Origin: Byssochlamys sp. IMV 00236
Taxonomy: Eukaryota > Ascomycota > Eurotiomycetes > Eurotiales > Thermoascaceae
Direction of reading: 5' to 3'
Length of the DNA stretch: 64,000 bases
Assembly: GCA_001931875.2 (NCBI GenBank)
Contig: MSJH02000820.1
Coordinates: forward strand, 186,001 to 250,000
Positions 35,235 through 47,331 of this stretch are shown one piece after another. The notes beneath the pieces are model-generated. The model worked only from the letters and a program-made list of their open reading frames with translations. It made no database searches and was not told the DNA's origin. The number at the start of each line of letters is the position of its first letter. Within the stretch, counting starts at the first letter, position 1. The position numbers and the translations under genes were made by a program.

Positions 35235-38200
35235 GGCTGCTTGGAGCAAAAGTATTAAGAAGCGTGAAGGATCAACGTAGCAAGTGAATGATCTATAGAG
35301 ATATTTGGAACGAGGATTATCCCGCGCCCCAGGGTCGAGGACTAATCAATGCCTCAATCAGACTGCTAGGTCTATATAGAATCATTCATTGCCAATATCA
35401 AGTTGAGAACGTAGACGGGATATTAGGATATCAGGCTCAGAGACAGTTCGCAAGTCGGCAATGGATATTAATGAGGCGATACGGCGTCGAGTGAACCGTA
35501 AACAAGCGGCTTCGAGCTGTTGGTATTGAATTATAAGACGAAAAGAGAGTAGAAGAGCTTTTTGAGCACAGTAACTGACAACGAATGTATGGCTGCAGGG
35601 CAGCTGTAAGAGAGTGTAGAAGCCCAAGGCGACAGCGGGGCCGTATAAAGATGAATATTATTATCTGCCTATATAACGAAGGGATGGCGAACTGTAGGTA
35701 TAGATACGAGCTCTATATATTAGATAGGTTATAGAAATCTATAGAAATTATAAGGTAATCCCGGGAAGTCCAGGATGCCTATCTAAGAATGCCATATTCC
35801 CTACCATGCAGGGTTCGTGTCAACGTTTGCTCACGCGAACAATAAATGGAGATGAAGACTAGGAAAGACCGGCTGATACACGGTTCTCTCGACGGGAACT
35901 GACGGCTGAGCCGTCCCCCGTACAAGAGAATTGCCGTCCTGCTAGAACAGATGAACAGAAACTGAGTTGAGGTTATTCGATAAGGGCCGTTCTTTTCCAT
36001 GGAAGTGAAATCCTCTTTCGAACCCTTCTACAGATCTGCTGGAATGTTTTGGAGATATTCCACGCATACGAACCCTGCCAATATCTCCTCATCAATAATC
36101 AGCACATCCCCAGCAGAAACTTGACCTCTGGCTTGTGGTAAAGAAGTATACCCATGTCGACTCTGTAGAGTAGAATATGCCGAGCATACCACATCCCCCG
36201 GCCATTGGTTCCGGCGATAATTTCTCCACCAGACCCCAGTGAAATCAGTAGCTCCGTGCCACGAGGATCTGAATGCTTGACCAGCTAGATGCCTGAAGGG
36301 CAGCATGGTGTTGGACGCGTCTCGCGATCGCGTTGATAGCGGCTGCTCCTAAGAAGATCCGGAGACGAACCCGAGTTCCCGATACTTCAGTGATCACCGA
36401 TAAGCCAATAGTATTCTCCGCGCTGTCCACAGCCCGACTTAATAGTCTATAGTAGTACGTATAGGCTAGCTTTTCTCTTCCGGGTCCATCTTCCGCTACA
36501 ATTTCGAGACTGCAGAGCGAGGGTTGAAAAGCAGGTTCTTTCCCAACGCGATGCCCTCACCAAGAGTCAAGGGCTTGAGATACACAATTGAATGGTGGCG
36601 GAACCGCACGGGTCGGATATGACAGCCGTTGAGGAAAAGAACCCGCGAGTACTGGATACGAACCTCAAGCAATCAAGAGCGAATATGTCATACTGCAGAT
36701 CATCGGATAGAGCAAGCGTGTCTTCTTGTAAAAAGCGACAAGGTGATATTCGTTTTTGTTTGTGCTATAGATTTCGGGAATAATGCTTAGCCTCCCACGC
36801 AGGGTTCGGCCTCAAATTCCGGGTGGCAGAATTTGACTTAATCATTATCTTCCGGATGCGAGACCGTGGCTTCCTAATGGCCTGTTTAAGTCCGTAAGAA
36901 GAATGTAGTCATCCATTGATATTTGAAAGACGCAACAGCTGAGGTGGTAGTTATACTTATGGACCTTCCCATCTGGGTATTTGTTTGAGGATATCGTAAA
37001 AAATATATGCGCATTTGCGCGATCCTTTTAATAATTCAATCGTGCTCGAGGTTTCTTAGTTGCGGAAAGGCCACTGCTATCAGATGTTGCATGAACCGTT
37101 CGATGAGATTGTACCCTCCCACATAACACGGAGAAATACCATAAGAATATTCTATTTCCAGTACATTTCTGGTATTACGAGTTACTGAGAAGTAGTTTCT
37201 ATCAGAGGCTTCGATCAGTCAAAGCGCAATAGGCAATCTATATATATTTCATCATGCTCTGGTCAACTCGATTACGACCGACCTCAGCCAAAGAAGTCAC
37301 TAAAGCAATTTATCCAATCATCTCCCAAGGCGATTACTTTTTGCTCTATTCTAAAATCCTCCTATCGGACTAAGAGGAAATGAGGATGAGAGGGACTGTC
37401 GATGCAACGCTGCCAGGGGTTCTAACGGCCACAGGCTGCTGGATTCGAGGTCGCATTGGTCGCGAATAAGCCACCCACTGCACGTCAGATCTCTAGCAAT
37501 ACGAGCACAGTTAATAATGTAGGGCACAGTGTAATACCATCTCTGCTCTCTTGGCTAAACCTTCGCATTGTGTTGATGCAGCGGTATGAAGTACGAAAGT
37601 CGTGCCTTGTTTATTAGGGAGAACGCAGCAAGCAGAATTATAATACGCCAAGTGTTATCTCCCGAATTAATATGATGCTCCTTTGCTCTGCTTATAGCAG
37701 AAGTAAAATAATACGTGATAAGAGGTGAGTAAGCCCTTGGAAAAAGAGTTGAGTAACCAGATGCCATATGCACTCTGAATAATCTTCTAGGCAATCTGGT
37801 AGGTTCAGAACGCGGAAGTAGAGGTGAATACCATGATATATAGAGCCAGAGAAATGAGCAAAATAGTTATAGGTACTTATTGTTATGTGTCTGGCTCTTC
37901 TGGATAAAGATTATTCCAGAACTGACAGTTCTTCTGATCTGCGCTTTGATTTGATTAGTACTACAGACGCTCATCTCTATTTTTGTTTTTTCGATTGGAG
38001 AAGGGGGGCCTATGCTTTTCCTGCGCTAGAATTACCTAAATATGTGCCCTATTATTTTTCAAAGGAAGCTCTTTAGGTACTTTTTAGTGTATTAAGTAAT
38101 AGCTGTGTGACTTTAGTCGAAAGCACGTCGGTCAGTGCCGAGTGAAGTTATAAAGCAATGACCACTGATGATAACAATACTGTTGTTATGACTTCAACAT

Positions 38201-38761
38201 CAAGTTTTGAGCTGTAGATGGGTAGTATTTGACTGGTTATGTAGAGATATCGCTCATAAACTTTCATGAGCTGTATTTCATATCATCCAGCAACTTGGGG
38301 ACCGATGATCTATTCCAAGATAGATAATAGCAAACCACTGATTCTAGTATTAAGCATTGTCACTGTTGCAGAAAAGAGACAGCTGATACTTACAGGCCAG
38401 CAGATATATAGCAACCTCATGGTAAAGCCTCTGTTGTGGCACAGCTGCTGGATACCCGATGGATAGAACTGGTTATCTCCGGCGGCCGTGGCGCATGCAT
38501 GAATGGGGTTTAGGTCGATGTTAGCGAGGGGTGCTACGAAAGTGGAAGGCAGCGACCGCCTGCCTGGCCAACCTCATCATTATCGTCTTCTCCAGTCGCC
38601 ATCCTCTTCAAGCTCACTTTGCTTCCTTCTGCCTCTTCCCGTACTGATCCTCACAGCTTTGCGGAACCTCAACTCGGCTTCTACCTGCTTGCATCTGGTC
38701 GTGGAAGCGCCTGTACTGTTTGATACTCTTCTCTTCGTGTTCATCTCGTCGGTGGCGCAAG
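35235..38761. other. AT-rich 3.5-kb intergenic region
   Basis: Between the divergent membrane-protein gene (-) and rad23 (+). Most of 35.6-38.4 kb is AT-rich with stop-laden frames. It includes the frame-broken relic at 36028-36780. The rad23 promoter lies at the right end. No intact gene is supported. Confidence 0.5.
36028..36780 (-). pseudogene. Frame-broken relic of a protein-coding gene (family unknown)
   Basis: Reading the minus strand from about 36670 to 36028 gives good protein-like text that changes frame several times without obvious introns. One frame carries VLFLNGCHIRPVRFRHHS and YLKPLTLGEGIALGKNLL up to a TAG. The overlapping frame continues EIVAEDGPGREKLAYTYYYR, LLSRAVDSAENTIGLSVITE and VRLRIFLGAAAINAIARR, then stops. 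A third frame has DPRGTELLISLGSGGEIIAG and TNGRGMWYARHILLYRVDM, then stops. The joins look like small insertions or deletions. This pattern fits a decayed gene. I do not recognise the family. Confidence 0.45.
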
Positions 38762-40300
38762 ATGAAGCTCACCTTCAAGGTATGCCAGCTTCCTGCCACC
38801 ACAAAAGCTGCACCGCCAAAACTGACAATCTTGACCACAGGATCTGAAGCAGCAAAAATTCGTCATCGAAGCTGAGCCTTCGGAGACAGTATGTCCCTCA
38901 TCGTTTCTACAACCAGCGCACTGGGATTGACCGAGAGCGGGGCTAACTCTACTTTTCAGGTTGGCCAGGTGAAGGAGAAAATTGCGCAGGAGAAAGGATG
39001 GGATGTTGCTCAGCAGAAGCTAATTTACTCCGGTAAGTGCTTGATCTGTTGGCGATTCTTACTGCTGGCCAGAGATATCTTGGCCAGATCGTTTCCGCAT
39101 TTCAGTGACTGACTCGTATGACTTCATCCCGCAGGCAAGATCTTGCAAGATGCCAACACTATTGAGTCGTATAACATCGAGGAGAAGGGGTTCATAGTGT
39201 GCATGGTTTCTAAGGTATGTGTGGATTGTACTGCTTGTTCCAGGAGGTCATCTAACAAAGATCTCTTCGCGCAGCCCAAGACAGCACCCTCTGCCGCTGC
39301 CTCAACTTCTCAAGCGCCCTCAACTCCAGCCAGAGCTGCTGCCTCGACGCCTGCTGCTCCCCAAGCACCTGCTCCTTCGACCTCTGCGGCCCCAGCCCCA
39401 GTTCCCGCAACACCCTCGCCTGCTGGCGCCGCCGGTGCGGCTGCCACGGCTGCAGCTCCCTTCAACGACCCGTCCGCGTTGGCCATGGGCGCTCAGGGCG
39501 AGTCTGTGATTTCTCAGATGGAGGCAATGGGATTCCCGAGACCCGAGATTGAGCGGGCCATGAGAGCAGCTTTCTACAACCCCGACCGCGCCGTTGACTA
39601 TCTCCTGAACGTGAGTGAGACAATGTTGTGATCCGATCTTTCGCAATCTAACGTTGCTCAGGGTATTCCGGACAATATCCAGCAAGAACAGCGAGCCGCT
39701 GCCGCGGCACCGGCAGAGCAACCCGCTGCTGCCCCCTCTGGTGGTGCCACTGCCACTGGCGGCGATGAGCCCGTCAACTTGTTTGAAGCTGCCGCTCAAG
39801 CTGGAACCGGACAGGGTGCGGGGCGTGGAGCGCGTGGTGGTGCTGGCGCTGCTGGAGGGGAGGCATTGGCTAACCTTGACTTCCTCCGAAACAACCCGCA
39901 CTTCCAGCAGCTGCGTCAGCTAGTGCAGCAGCAACCTCATATGCTCGAGCCAATCCTGCAGCAAGTCGGAGCTGGTAACCCTCAGCTCGCACAACTGATC
40001 GGACAGAACCAGGAGCAGTTCCTCCAGTTGTTGAGTGAAGATCTGGACGACGAGTCTATGCTTCCTCCCGGTACACAGGCAATCACTGTTACGGAGGAGG
40101 AGAGAGATGCTATTGAAAGAGTACGTATTGTTATACCTCGTCTCAGTGTGGATTCCTTTCTCTAGCTAACACTTTTCTAGCTCTGTCGACTAGGTTTCCC
40201 CAGAGACTCCGTCATTCAGGCTTATTTCGCGTGTGACAAGAACGAGGAACTTGCTGCAAACTTTCTCTTTGAGCAGCCAGACGAAGGCGATGAGCAGTAA
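38762..40300 (+). CDS. rad23: UV excision repair protein Rad23
   Basis: Exons 38762-38779, 38841-38888, 38960-39032, 39135-39214, 39275-39610, 39662-40120 and 40181-40300, giving 377 residues. Domains in order: ubiquitin-like domain (1-73, [20 protein letters not shown] ... KLIYSGKIL); an Ala/Pro/Ser linker; UBA1 (about 145-187, [20 protein letters not shown]); the XPC/Rad4-binding domain (about 255-316, [20 protein letters not shown]); and UBA2 at the C-terminus (about 333-373, [20 protein letters not shown]). Rad23 stabilises Rad4/XPC in nucleotide excision repair and carries ubiquitinated proteins to the proteasome. Length and domain order are typical. The first exon codes for only six residues. 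Confidence 0.96.
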
Positions 40301-41485
40301 TCTGTCCACCGTCATTTCCCGTCTCACTCAAGTTTCCTACATCCGTGGTACTCTTTTAAGGCAGCTCTGTCCTCTATGAATTATGTCTAGTTGCAAGCCA
40401 TCCCTTTCACGATGCAGTTCGCTGTTTCGGAGCCATGTCCGGGCTGACATCCGTGTTCTACACCGCTTAGCTGGCTTCTCCCCTATCTTCCAACTTGCTC
40501 TCTCAGATCCCCCGAACAAAATGCAATGTCCGCCCGGTATTTTCCCCATCTGTCCACACAACCTCTCTGGTGTCGAGATCTCCTAGTGGAGACATTCCAG
40601 TCTCCTGATTATGTACTTAAGGTGACGGCCAAAATGAGCATATCATGAAATCATTCAACTTCTACCACCATGGTTCTAAGAGAAGAACAGAAATAAAACT
40701 AGCAGCAGCATGTAATCTACTGAGAGCTTATATCTGCAGTTAATCTGCTGAGCTCTATTTCAGTTCAACCATCAACTACCTAGCCAGTCGCATTTCGTAG
40801 ACCCATAATCAGTAGCTCTTTATCTAGGATTGATAATCAATTCGAAAGACAAATAGCTAGCTAACATAGCTGGTACAGTTAGATAGTAGGGCAGGTCTAG
40901 AAAGAAGCGGAGCTAGGATGTGGTCAAGCGCGCAGATCTGATGACCATTTCCGTCACACGGTTGTTGCCGCTGGGGTAAGTCTCAGACTCAATCTCGTTT
41001 TAGGCCCGTTGATATAACGCTCTCCCTAAGTATCTATCTAGTAGTATAATTCCAATCAAAGGAGAGATAGGACATCTCTATTACTGTAATTGGGTCATGG
41101 ACTATTAAATAAATTATGTCTTCGAACAGACGAATAAGTTAGGATATGATGGATTAGATTAGATGTTCTAATTCTGAAAATGGAGAGATATAAGTAAGAA
41201 GAAGAGGATTTCTTCTCAAAAGCCTATATTAACAGGCATGCAGCAAATCCCAATCCCAATTCCAATTCCAATTCCCCGTGCCGGTATCTAATGCCTTCCC
41301 ACCTGTTTTCCCCTCAAGTCCAATCCAGCTCCCCTGTCCCCGTGCCGTCCTTTTCCCATCCAATCTTGGTTAAGGAGCGTAACGCGTCCGTTAACCACCC
41401 GTGGTATCAATGAGGAAATGAAATTAAGGAAATGAAAAAAAGAAAAGAAAGAAAAAAGAAAGAAAGAAAGAAACGGAGTTGGTGA
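40301..41485. other. Convergent 3' flanks of rad23 and smp3
   Basis: 1.2 kb without a supported gene. It contains a hexamer repeat at 41245-41274 and purine runs near 41430-41475. Confidence 0.55.
41245..41274. repeat. CAATYC hexamer repeat
   Basis: Five near-perfect tandem copies of a CAATTC/CAATCC unit, creating four CCAAT pentamers in 30 bases. It lies between two gene 3' ends, so it is more likely a microsatellite than a promoter array. Confidence 0.7.
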
Positions 41486-43392
41486 TCATGAACAGCCTGC
41501 TTTCTTCACGGCCCAGACACTCAAACCTCGTCTGCCGAAGACGCGTTTTAGCGTCGGGATGACACCGTCGTCACCGAAATCGAGGTCGTCGAGATTGAGA
41601 TGTCTCTCATACATCCAGACATTCTGGAGACGGAGGGCTGAAGGGTCAGTTGGAGATGGCTGAGTGTATTGGTCTAGGAATGTAGCTGAGCGAGGGGCAA
41701 CCAGGAAGACAGAATCCTGGTCAGTGGGATCGTCATGAGTGCTCTCTTTTGATTCGGACTTGCGGACTGCCGGACAGCTCGGGACAATCCTTTCCAGCTC
41801 CTGAACCATGTCCGGTCCGGGGATACCCATCAGATCGCGAGTGGTCAGGCGGAAAGGAAGACTGCTGTTGTCACCGAGTAACCATCGCGGAGGCGAGTAT
41901 GTTTTCCACCATAGCACGGTCGCTGATGGGACTGTATCGAGATTGGCTTTAAGTACAGGCGAACTTTGTATGTTTGTTGAAACAATAGATGGGATCTGAA
42001 GCTGAACAGGCACGATGCCTCCTTGATGGTATATGCCCATCAGAAATCCTAGAGCAGCATTGAAGATAATCCATGTCACCAAGAATATTTTTGACTTGCG
42101 TGGTCTTACGCAAGTCAAGAGAAGAGGAATGCATGGAACCAAGAAACGAGCTTCCTGGTGTGGGAAGATCGATAAGATTATGGTGGCAGATATGGCAGAT
42201 AGAGCACGTCGGTTCCTCAAGCGGACAGACATTGACGACCGCGTCAAGGGCGCCAGACAGATCATGATGTATACCGGACCAAGAAGCTCTGGAAAATTCA
42301 CGAGGAAGTGCTGATAGTGAGGGTGGAGGCCATGAGTAGCTAGGTTGGCGGAATTCGAGTTGTAACGGAGATTGTTCAGAGGAGTTATGACGAGAGAACG
42401 AAGAGAGTCAAGAGTCGATATCGAGGGCGGATTGTAGAAGAAGGTGTCTGTAAGAATGGCTATCACGGTGAAGATAGCCCCAAACACTACGAGAGAGATA
42501 ATGGAGAACGGTCTGTGATACGAAAGGTCAGCGACAGACGGAAACCACTTTTGCCGGGACAAACGCACTTTCGAACGAAATGGGGCAGCAATTGTAACCC
42601 GGGTATCAAGAGAAAGGCAGGAAAAGTTATTCGATTAAAGACACCAACGACCGCAACGAAGGAGAGAACGACACAGGAGAAGAAGCCCGAGTGGTTCTGT
42701 TGGCGTCCAGGTTAGCATATGACCATCAGATCAGTGCGCATAATCGAACCTTGTTTTCCACGATCCTTTTGATTAGCACCAGACCCCAGGCCACCGAGAG
42801 CGTCTCTAGGGAGTTGGAGAAGGTGTGCGTCTGATATGTCCAGGTGACATAAGATGATGAGACCAGAGCCAACGTCTGGAGGCGATGGCGCGGCGAGGAG
42901 ACCAGCTCGTAGATGGCCCAGTCCTCGAGAACAAAGCTCAAAACGAACATCACTCCACGCAAGACATAGTATACGAGCTCTGGAGGGGGTCCCTCATTGC
43001 CGGCCTCGTTGTAGAACCATTTGAGAACGCTCATCGGCAAGCCGTACACGATCCATAGCGGAAAGACGCTGCGGATCGGATGCGCAGATGTGAACTCCCA
43101 TGTCAACTCTGCTGGATACGAGTAGATTCGCCCTATCGAGTGGGATTAGTTGCCAGTCGCATATTGGACCACTGCGGCCAAAGAAAGGCGGTCGCAAGTA
43201 TTTGTTTTGTGGCTTTCGGGGCAGGGAGTCGGGCGGAGGTGGTGCGCATCCGATTCTGGGAGTAAACTCGAACGGCGACATACCTGCGAACACCTCTGGA
43301 CCTTGGAAATTCTCATCAGGGTGCAGATAGCTCGGCGAAAGGGCGAAGTAGACACGAACCAGCAGGAGGAGCAAGTAGATGCGTCTCCACAT
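41486..43392 (-). CDS. smp3: GPI mannosyltransferase 4 (Smp3), GT22 family
   Basis: Exons on the minus strand: 43392-43284, 43132-42750, 42696-42569 and 42512-41486, giving 548 residues. It adds the fourth mannose to the GPI anchor precursor in the ER lumen, using dolichol-phosphate mannose. N-terminal [20 protein letters not shown] is a membrane segment, followed by the GT22 luminal motif HPDENFQ (residues 24-30). Further typical text: [20 protein letters not shown], then [55 protein letters not shown], and [17 protein letters not shown], a hallmark of the family. Multiple hydrophobic helices are present. The exon 3 to exon 4 splice uses a GTGCGT donor and a CAG acceptor and gives FVRKPFSIISL in frame. 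It is divergent from skpA. Confidence 0.92.
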
Positions 43393-44673
43393 TGCTCAGA
43401 CGAAGATGGCAGCGTTGGCAAAGCTCCAGGGGCGCATGCTGTGTGTTGCAGAGAGGAGGTCAACGGTTATACGTTCTGAACATTGCTTGGGGGTCGCAGG
43501 GATAAGTTTGAAAAGTCCGTTAAGAAAGGAGTGCAGGGAGACTGAGCGGCGGCCCGGGCCTGGTGGAGGAGGGAGTTGGTGAACTGCCTGATTCGGCATT
43601 AATTTCGTATCGGACGCGTCCAAGAGGCATGACGTCGCGAGCAGGGCGCTAGTTGTCCGTTTTAAGCGGCTATAATAATGATTAATCTCGCAAAGTTCTA
43701 TCTAGATTTGCTTATAGTTGTACTAGCGAGTCAGCAGTCATTCAAAGGGGAGTTTAAGATGGATATGCCCTGGAGCACCGATATGGAGGACTGTTCATCC
43801 TGTCGATCTCTCAGTCTGCTGTCCTTTTCCCCTTGAACAAACAACCAACAACTCTAACCAATTGTACGCAGTATTTACATGGATAAGTAACCTGGAGCAA
43901 TCATTGACCATATAAGCCGGTCGTGCGAGGCAATCCATGACCCTGATGCGCCCCTTTCTTTATCTTATATGTATCTAGCCAAGAAACGATCAGCAAAAGC
44001 AACATTTATGCCAGTATAAGGGACAATAATAAGAGTGTGGTCAAAGACATGTTACAGTTTCTTGGTCAGGACTTTAATTAGTAACCATAACCATTAACTA
44101 TTACTCCTAGTAGGCGCGCAGTTACCCTAGTTCCTTTGTTCCTTTGTTCCTTTGTTAAAAGACTGCCATCCCAGAGACGACTGTGAGAAGAATTATTATT
44201 ATTATTCCATCACTGCTCAGTGTCTTTACCAAGAATGAGGCTCCGGGCGCTTCTAGGCAGGCGGTGGCCTGCTGCCGACCACGGGCTTCCCTGGGCCGCC
44301 GGGCGGGGGCGCAGTCCCCAGACAGTTCAAAGGCTCTGGTCGGCAGTTCAGTATTCTCCGTCACTGAACAATCACCGCCTTCTTGTCACTGCTAGACTCT
44401 AGGCATCTCCGACAACACTTGACGCCTTTGTTCTCCGCTGTCAGGTAGAAATTCTGCTCTAACCTCCATCTTCGGTTCACTTCCACACCGTCACGAATCG
44501 TCACGCTGCGAAGCATCTAGGTAAGCTAGCTCAACCCCGCCCTCCATCTACTAGGGCAGCTGAATGCAGAGTAGAGTACTTTGGAGACAGGGTTAACATA
44601 TCGAGCAAGCAGAAACTAAGACAGAAATTCTATTGTCACCCGACCGTGCTGCAGAAACAGCATTTCTTTCAAA
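43393..44673. promoter_or_regulatory. Divergent upstream region of smp3 and skpA
   Basis: 1.3 kb between two divergent start codons. Contains three tandem TTCCTTTG units (44131-44156), an ATT repeat near 44193-44205 and a GC-rich patch near 44240-44340. Short open frames here are not supported. A spliced leader for skpA is possible but not shown. Confidence 0.4.
44131..44156. repeat. Three tandem TTCCTTTG octamers
   Basis: Perfect three-copy 8-bp tandem repeat about 520 bases upstream of the skpA start codon. Confidence 0.75.
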
Positions 44674-45378
44674 ATGGCCACTGCTACTGGTTCCAACATG
44701 ATCACTTTGACCAGCTCTGATGGCGTCGATATCACCATCGGTGGGTTTCAACAAGTTGTTCTCGACTTCAGACTTGTTGCGAAGTCGCTGGTTGGTCTAG
44801 GTTAATTGATGCTGACTTCGCCGTAAACAGAGCGCGAGGTTGCGGAGCGGTCTATTCTGATCAAGAACATGCTGGAGGATCTGGGTGATTCTGGCGAGGC
44901 TATTCCTATTCCCAATGTCAGTGACCTATCGCAGGTCCGTCCCTCGAAGAGAAACATACTGAGACAGATCGCATAGGTCAACGAGTCTGTCCTGAAGAAG
45001 GTCATCGAATGGTGTACTCACCACAAGAACGACCCTCCCAGCACCGGTGACGAGGACGACTCCCGCCGCAAGACGACGGATATCGATGAGTGGGACCAGA
45101 AGTTCATGCAGGTTGACCAGGAGATGCTTTTCGAGATCATCCTGGTATGTTTCGAACGATGTGGCGCTCTGTCTGGGTCGTAGGGAAAGCTGACTTGAGT
45201 GCAGGCTGCCAACTACCTCGATATCAAAGCTCTTCTCGACGTCGGCTGCAAGACTGTTGCCAACATGATCAAGGGCAAGTCTCCCGAAGAGATTCGCAAG
45301 ACCTTCAACATCCAGAATGACTTCACTCCCGAGGAGGAGGACCAGATTCGTCGCGAGAACGAGTGGGCTGAGGAGTAA
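44674..45378 (+). CDS. skpA: SCF ubiquitin ligase subunit Skp1
   Basis: Exons 44674-44740, 44831-44916, 44977-45144 and 45205-45378, giving 164 residues. Skp1 links cullin-1 to F-box proteins in SCF ubiquitin ligases. Text is typical: [110 protein letters not shown] and a C-terminal ENEWAEE. The start is the ATG preceded by AAAA. A second in-frame ATG (residue 9, before ITLTSSDG) would also give a complete Skp1. Three short phase-consistent introns. Confidence 0.97.
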
Positions 45379-46692
45379 GAGCTTCCTGTTTAGCCACATG
45401 CCACCATGGATAATTTAGACTGACTTTTTTTTTTCAGCCGCTAAACGACTCCATCTCGATTTTATGACCTCGAAATCATGCCGTTATTGCTATGTGACTA
45501 TGCAGCCCCCGGTTGATATGCCGTGCCTCGATGGAGAGGTCTCTGATATCCCGGGTGATGGATAGTCCACGAATCTCACATCTCATCGGCGTTCTACGCA
45601 TTTCGCCTTGACCCCTTCTAATTCCCGCTTCCACAAACACCAACTACACACCATCATAAATTGTTTCCCAATCACGGGTCGTTATGCTTGCTTTGCCTTG
45701 AATTGCTTGTATCGGGTTCAGGAGATTTTACGAATACATACCCTGCGCAACTAGCTTTGCCAAAGTAGATAGCGTAGATGCTGTTGGGATTCTTACCAGC
45801 AATATAGCACCCCCGCAACTTCCAATAAATCGTTAAAGTCACAAGGTATGCCAGATTTAAGATAGAACAAGATGCTATCTTCGCCTGGCGTAGTCACAAG
45901 TGTATATATATTCCAAGGATACCACCTTACTGTGCTACTGTGTACGTTGATGGGCGATACTGCAATGCGATTACAACTCTTAACTCTGCCACGAGACCTC
46001 TTTCATGTCTCTTTTGCCCTGAGCATATTTCAACATTCGCCTAGAAAATTACCCATATGCGTGGTTAACAACCGCATACGACAGGATGGATTCGTTGGAA
46101 AAGCCTTTCCATCATAAATTTCTCAAGACTGCATGCATGTATGGCATAGAAGCAACGACATTTTCGAATTCGACGATAATTCTTTATTCCTTCCTTTCCC
46201 TGCCGATAAAACTGACATGAACAAATATGTATTCACTTGATATGTCGATCACTTTTTTTTCACCGCTCATTACCATGGAATTTTCTTCTTTTTGGGTTCT
46301 TTAGAAATAATCTCGATTCAGTACATGCAATGTCCGAACCAGAGATCTGACCTTTTCGTCGCATACGTCTCATATCCATTTCCACAAAAAGTTCCTATCG
46401 GAAACCCCTCCTCCCTTCATTATCCTGTCGTCGCTAACATGAACCGTATTCCGTCAACCCGTCTTGTTTAATTTTTGTTCTTTTTTCCATTGCCAATCCT
46501 TCCTTTTTTCTTCCCATGCAGTTCCGTTCACACGATTTAAAGGAGAGGAATTCGGGAGGCGGAATCGGTCATCAAAGAGAATCCATATACGAGGTAGAGA
46601 GACAGATGTTCAGAGAGGAGCCCGTAGGGGACGCATGTTGACTCAAAGCGAATACATATCGGGCAGAGAAAGGATGCGAAGAGTCGTCGAAT
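45379..46692. other. Convergent 3' flanks of skpA and the eL39 gene
   Basis: 1.3 kb of AT-rich sequence with T runs. Only short open frames. No feature is supported beyond untranslated flanks. Confidence 0.55.
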
Positions 46693-47138
46693 CTAGATGC
46701 CGAGGCGAGTCTTGCGCCAATGTCTCCTCTTGGCGTTGTATCTGCAGTCCAGAGAGGTACCAGTCAGCGAATTATCCTTCATCAATGGTTTTATATGTGT
46801 GTATTTCTCGTATTGGACATCCAGCCCCATGTTCACGGACGGATGGACGGAGGGGTATATCTGTCGAATTCTCGAGGGACTTTTTTTTTTGAAGAAAAAG
46901 GAACTAGGAAGTTCATTACCTGATGGTGTTGCCAGTCCTGAGACGAATCCACTGAGGGATGGGACGGTTCTGCTTCTGAGCTTTGGCAAGCTTCTGCTTG
47001 GTGCGGAAAGACTTGTGGCTCTATTTCATATATCATCCGTTAGCACTTTGCTCAACTTGCGAGGTTCAACGACTGAGAATCAGATTTCTGATCCTGCCGT
47101 CAATATCAAGGGATAAACAGGGCGCTGCTAACCGGCAT
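46693..47138 (-). CDS. rpl39: 60S ribosomal protein eL39 (L39)
   Basis: Exons on the minus strand: 47138-47133, 47020-46920 and 46741-46693, giving exactly 51 residues, the family length. The protein reads [20 protein letters not shown], then [20 protein letters not shown] and [11 protein letters not shown]. It is a small basic protein lining the exit tunnel of the large ribosomal subunit. The first exon is only six bases (ATG CCG), which places translation start immediately before intron 1, a common arrangement in fungal ribosomal protein genes. The 178-base second intron is longer than others in the window. A longer 98-residue frame covering the same end is an artefact of reading through intron 2. 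Confidence 0.96.
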
Positions 47139-47331
47139 CTTGAAGGCTTGTCGCGATGGCGAGCTTCGATATGGACTTGGAGCGGTGGTGATGTTGTCGA
47201 ACGTCGGCCAACTCGAAGCCCTTTCCGGATGGTGATTTTTGTGTGGGTAATTAGGGCTTAGTGGGTTCGCTTGAGGGAGGTCATGTGATGTGGAATTTGA
47301 ATGTCTGCGCGGACTGCTGCTGGCCAATCAG
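47139..47331 (-). promoter_or_regulatory. rpl39 promoter with GCCCTAA and CCAATCA motifs
   Basis: Read on the minus strand, GCCCTAA lies at 47257-47251, about 115 bases upstream of the ATG. It matches the RCCCTAA element (Tbf1-type) found in ribosomal protein promoters of several yeasts and filamentous fungi. A plus-strand CCAATCA at 47324-47330 matches the CCAAT-binding complex site. Motif presence is seen; function is inference. Confidence 0.45.

Noticed and set aside
41245..41274. Four CCAAT pentamers as a CCAAT-binding complex array
   Set aside because: They arise from a hexamer microsatellite located between two gene 3' ends, not in a promoter.
46693..46989. 98-codon minus-strand frame ending in [16 protein letters not shown]
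   Set aside because: Only its last 16 residues are real (eL39 exon 3). The rest is intron 2 and an out-of-frame reading of exon 2.
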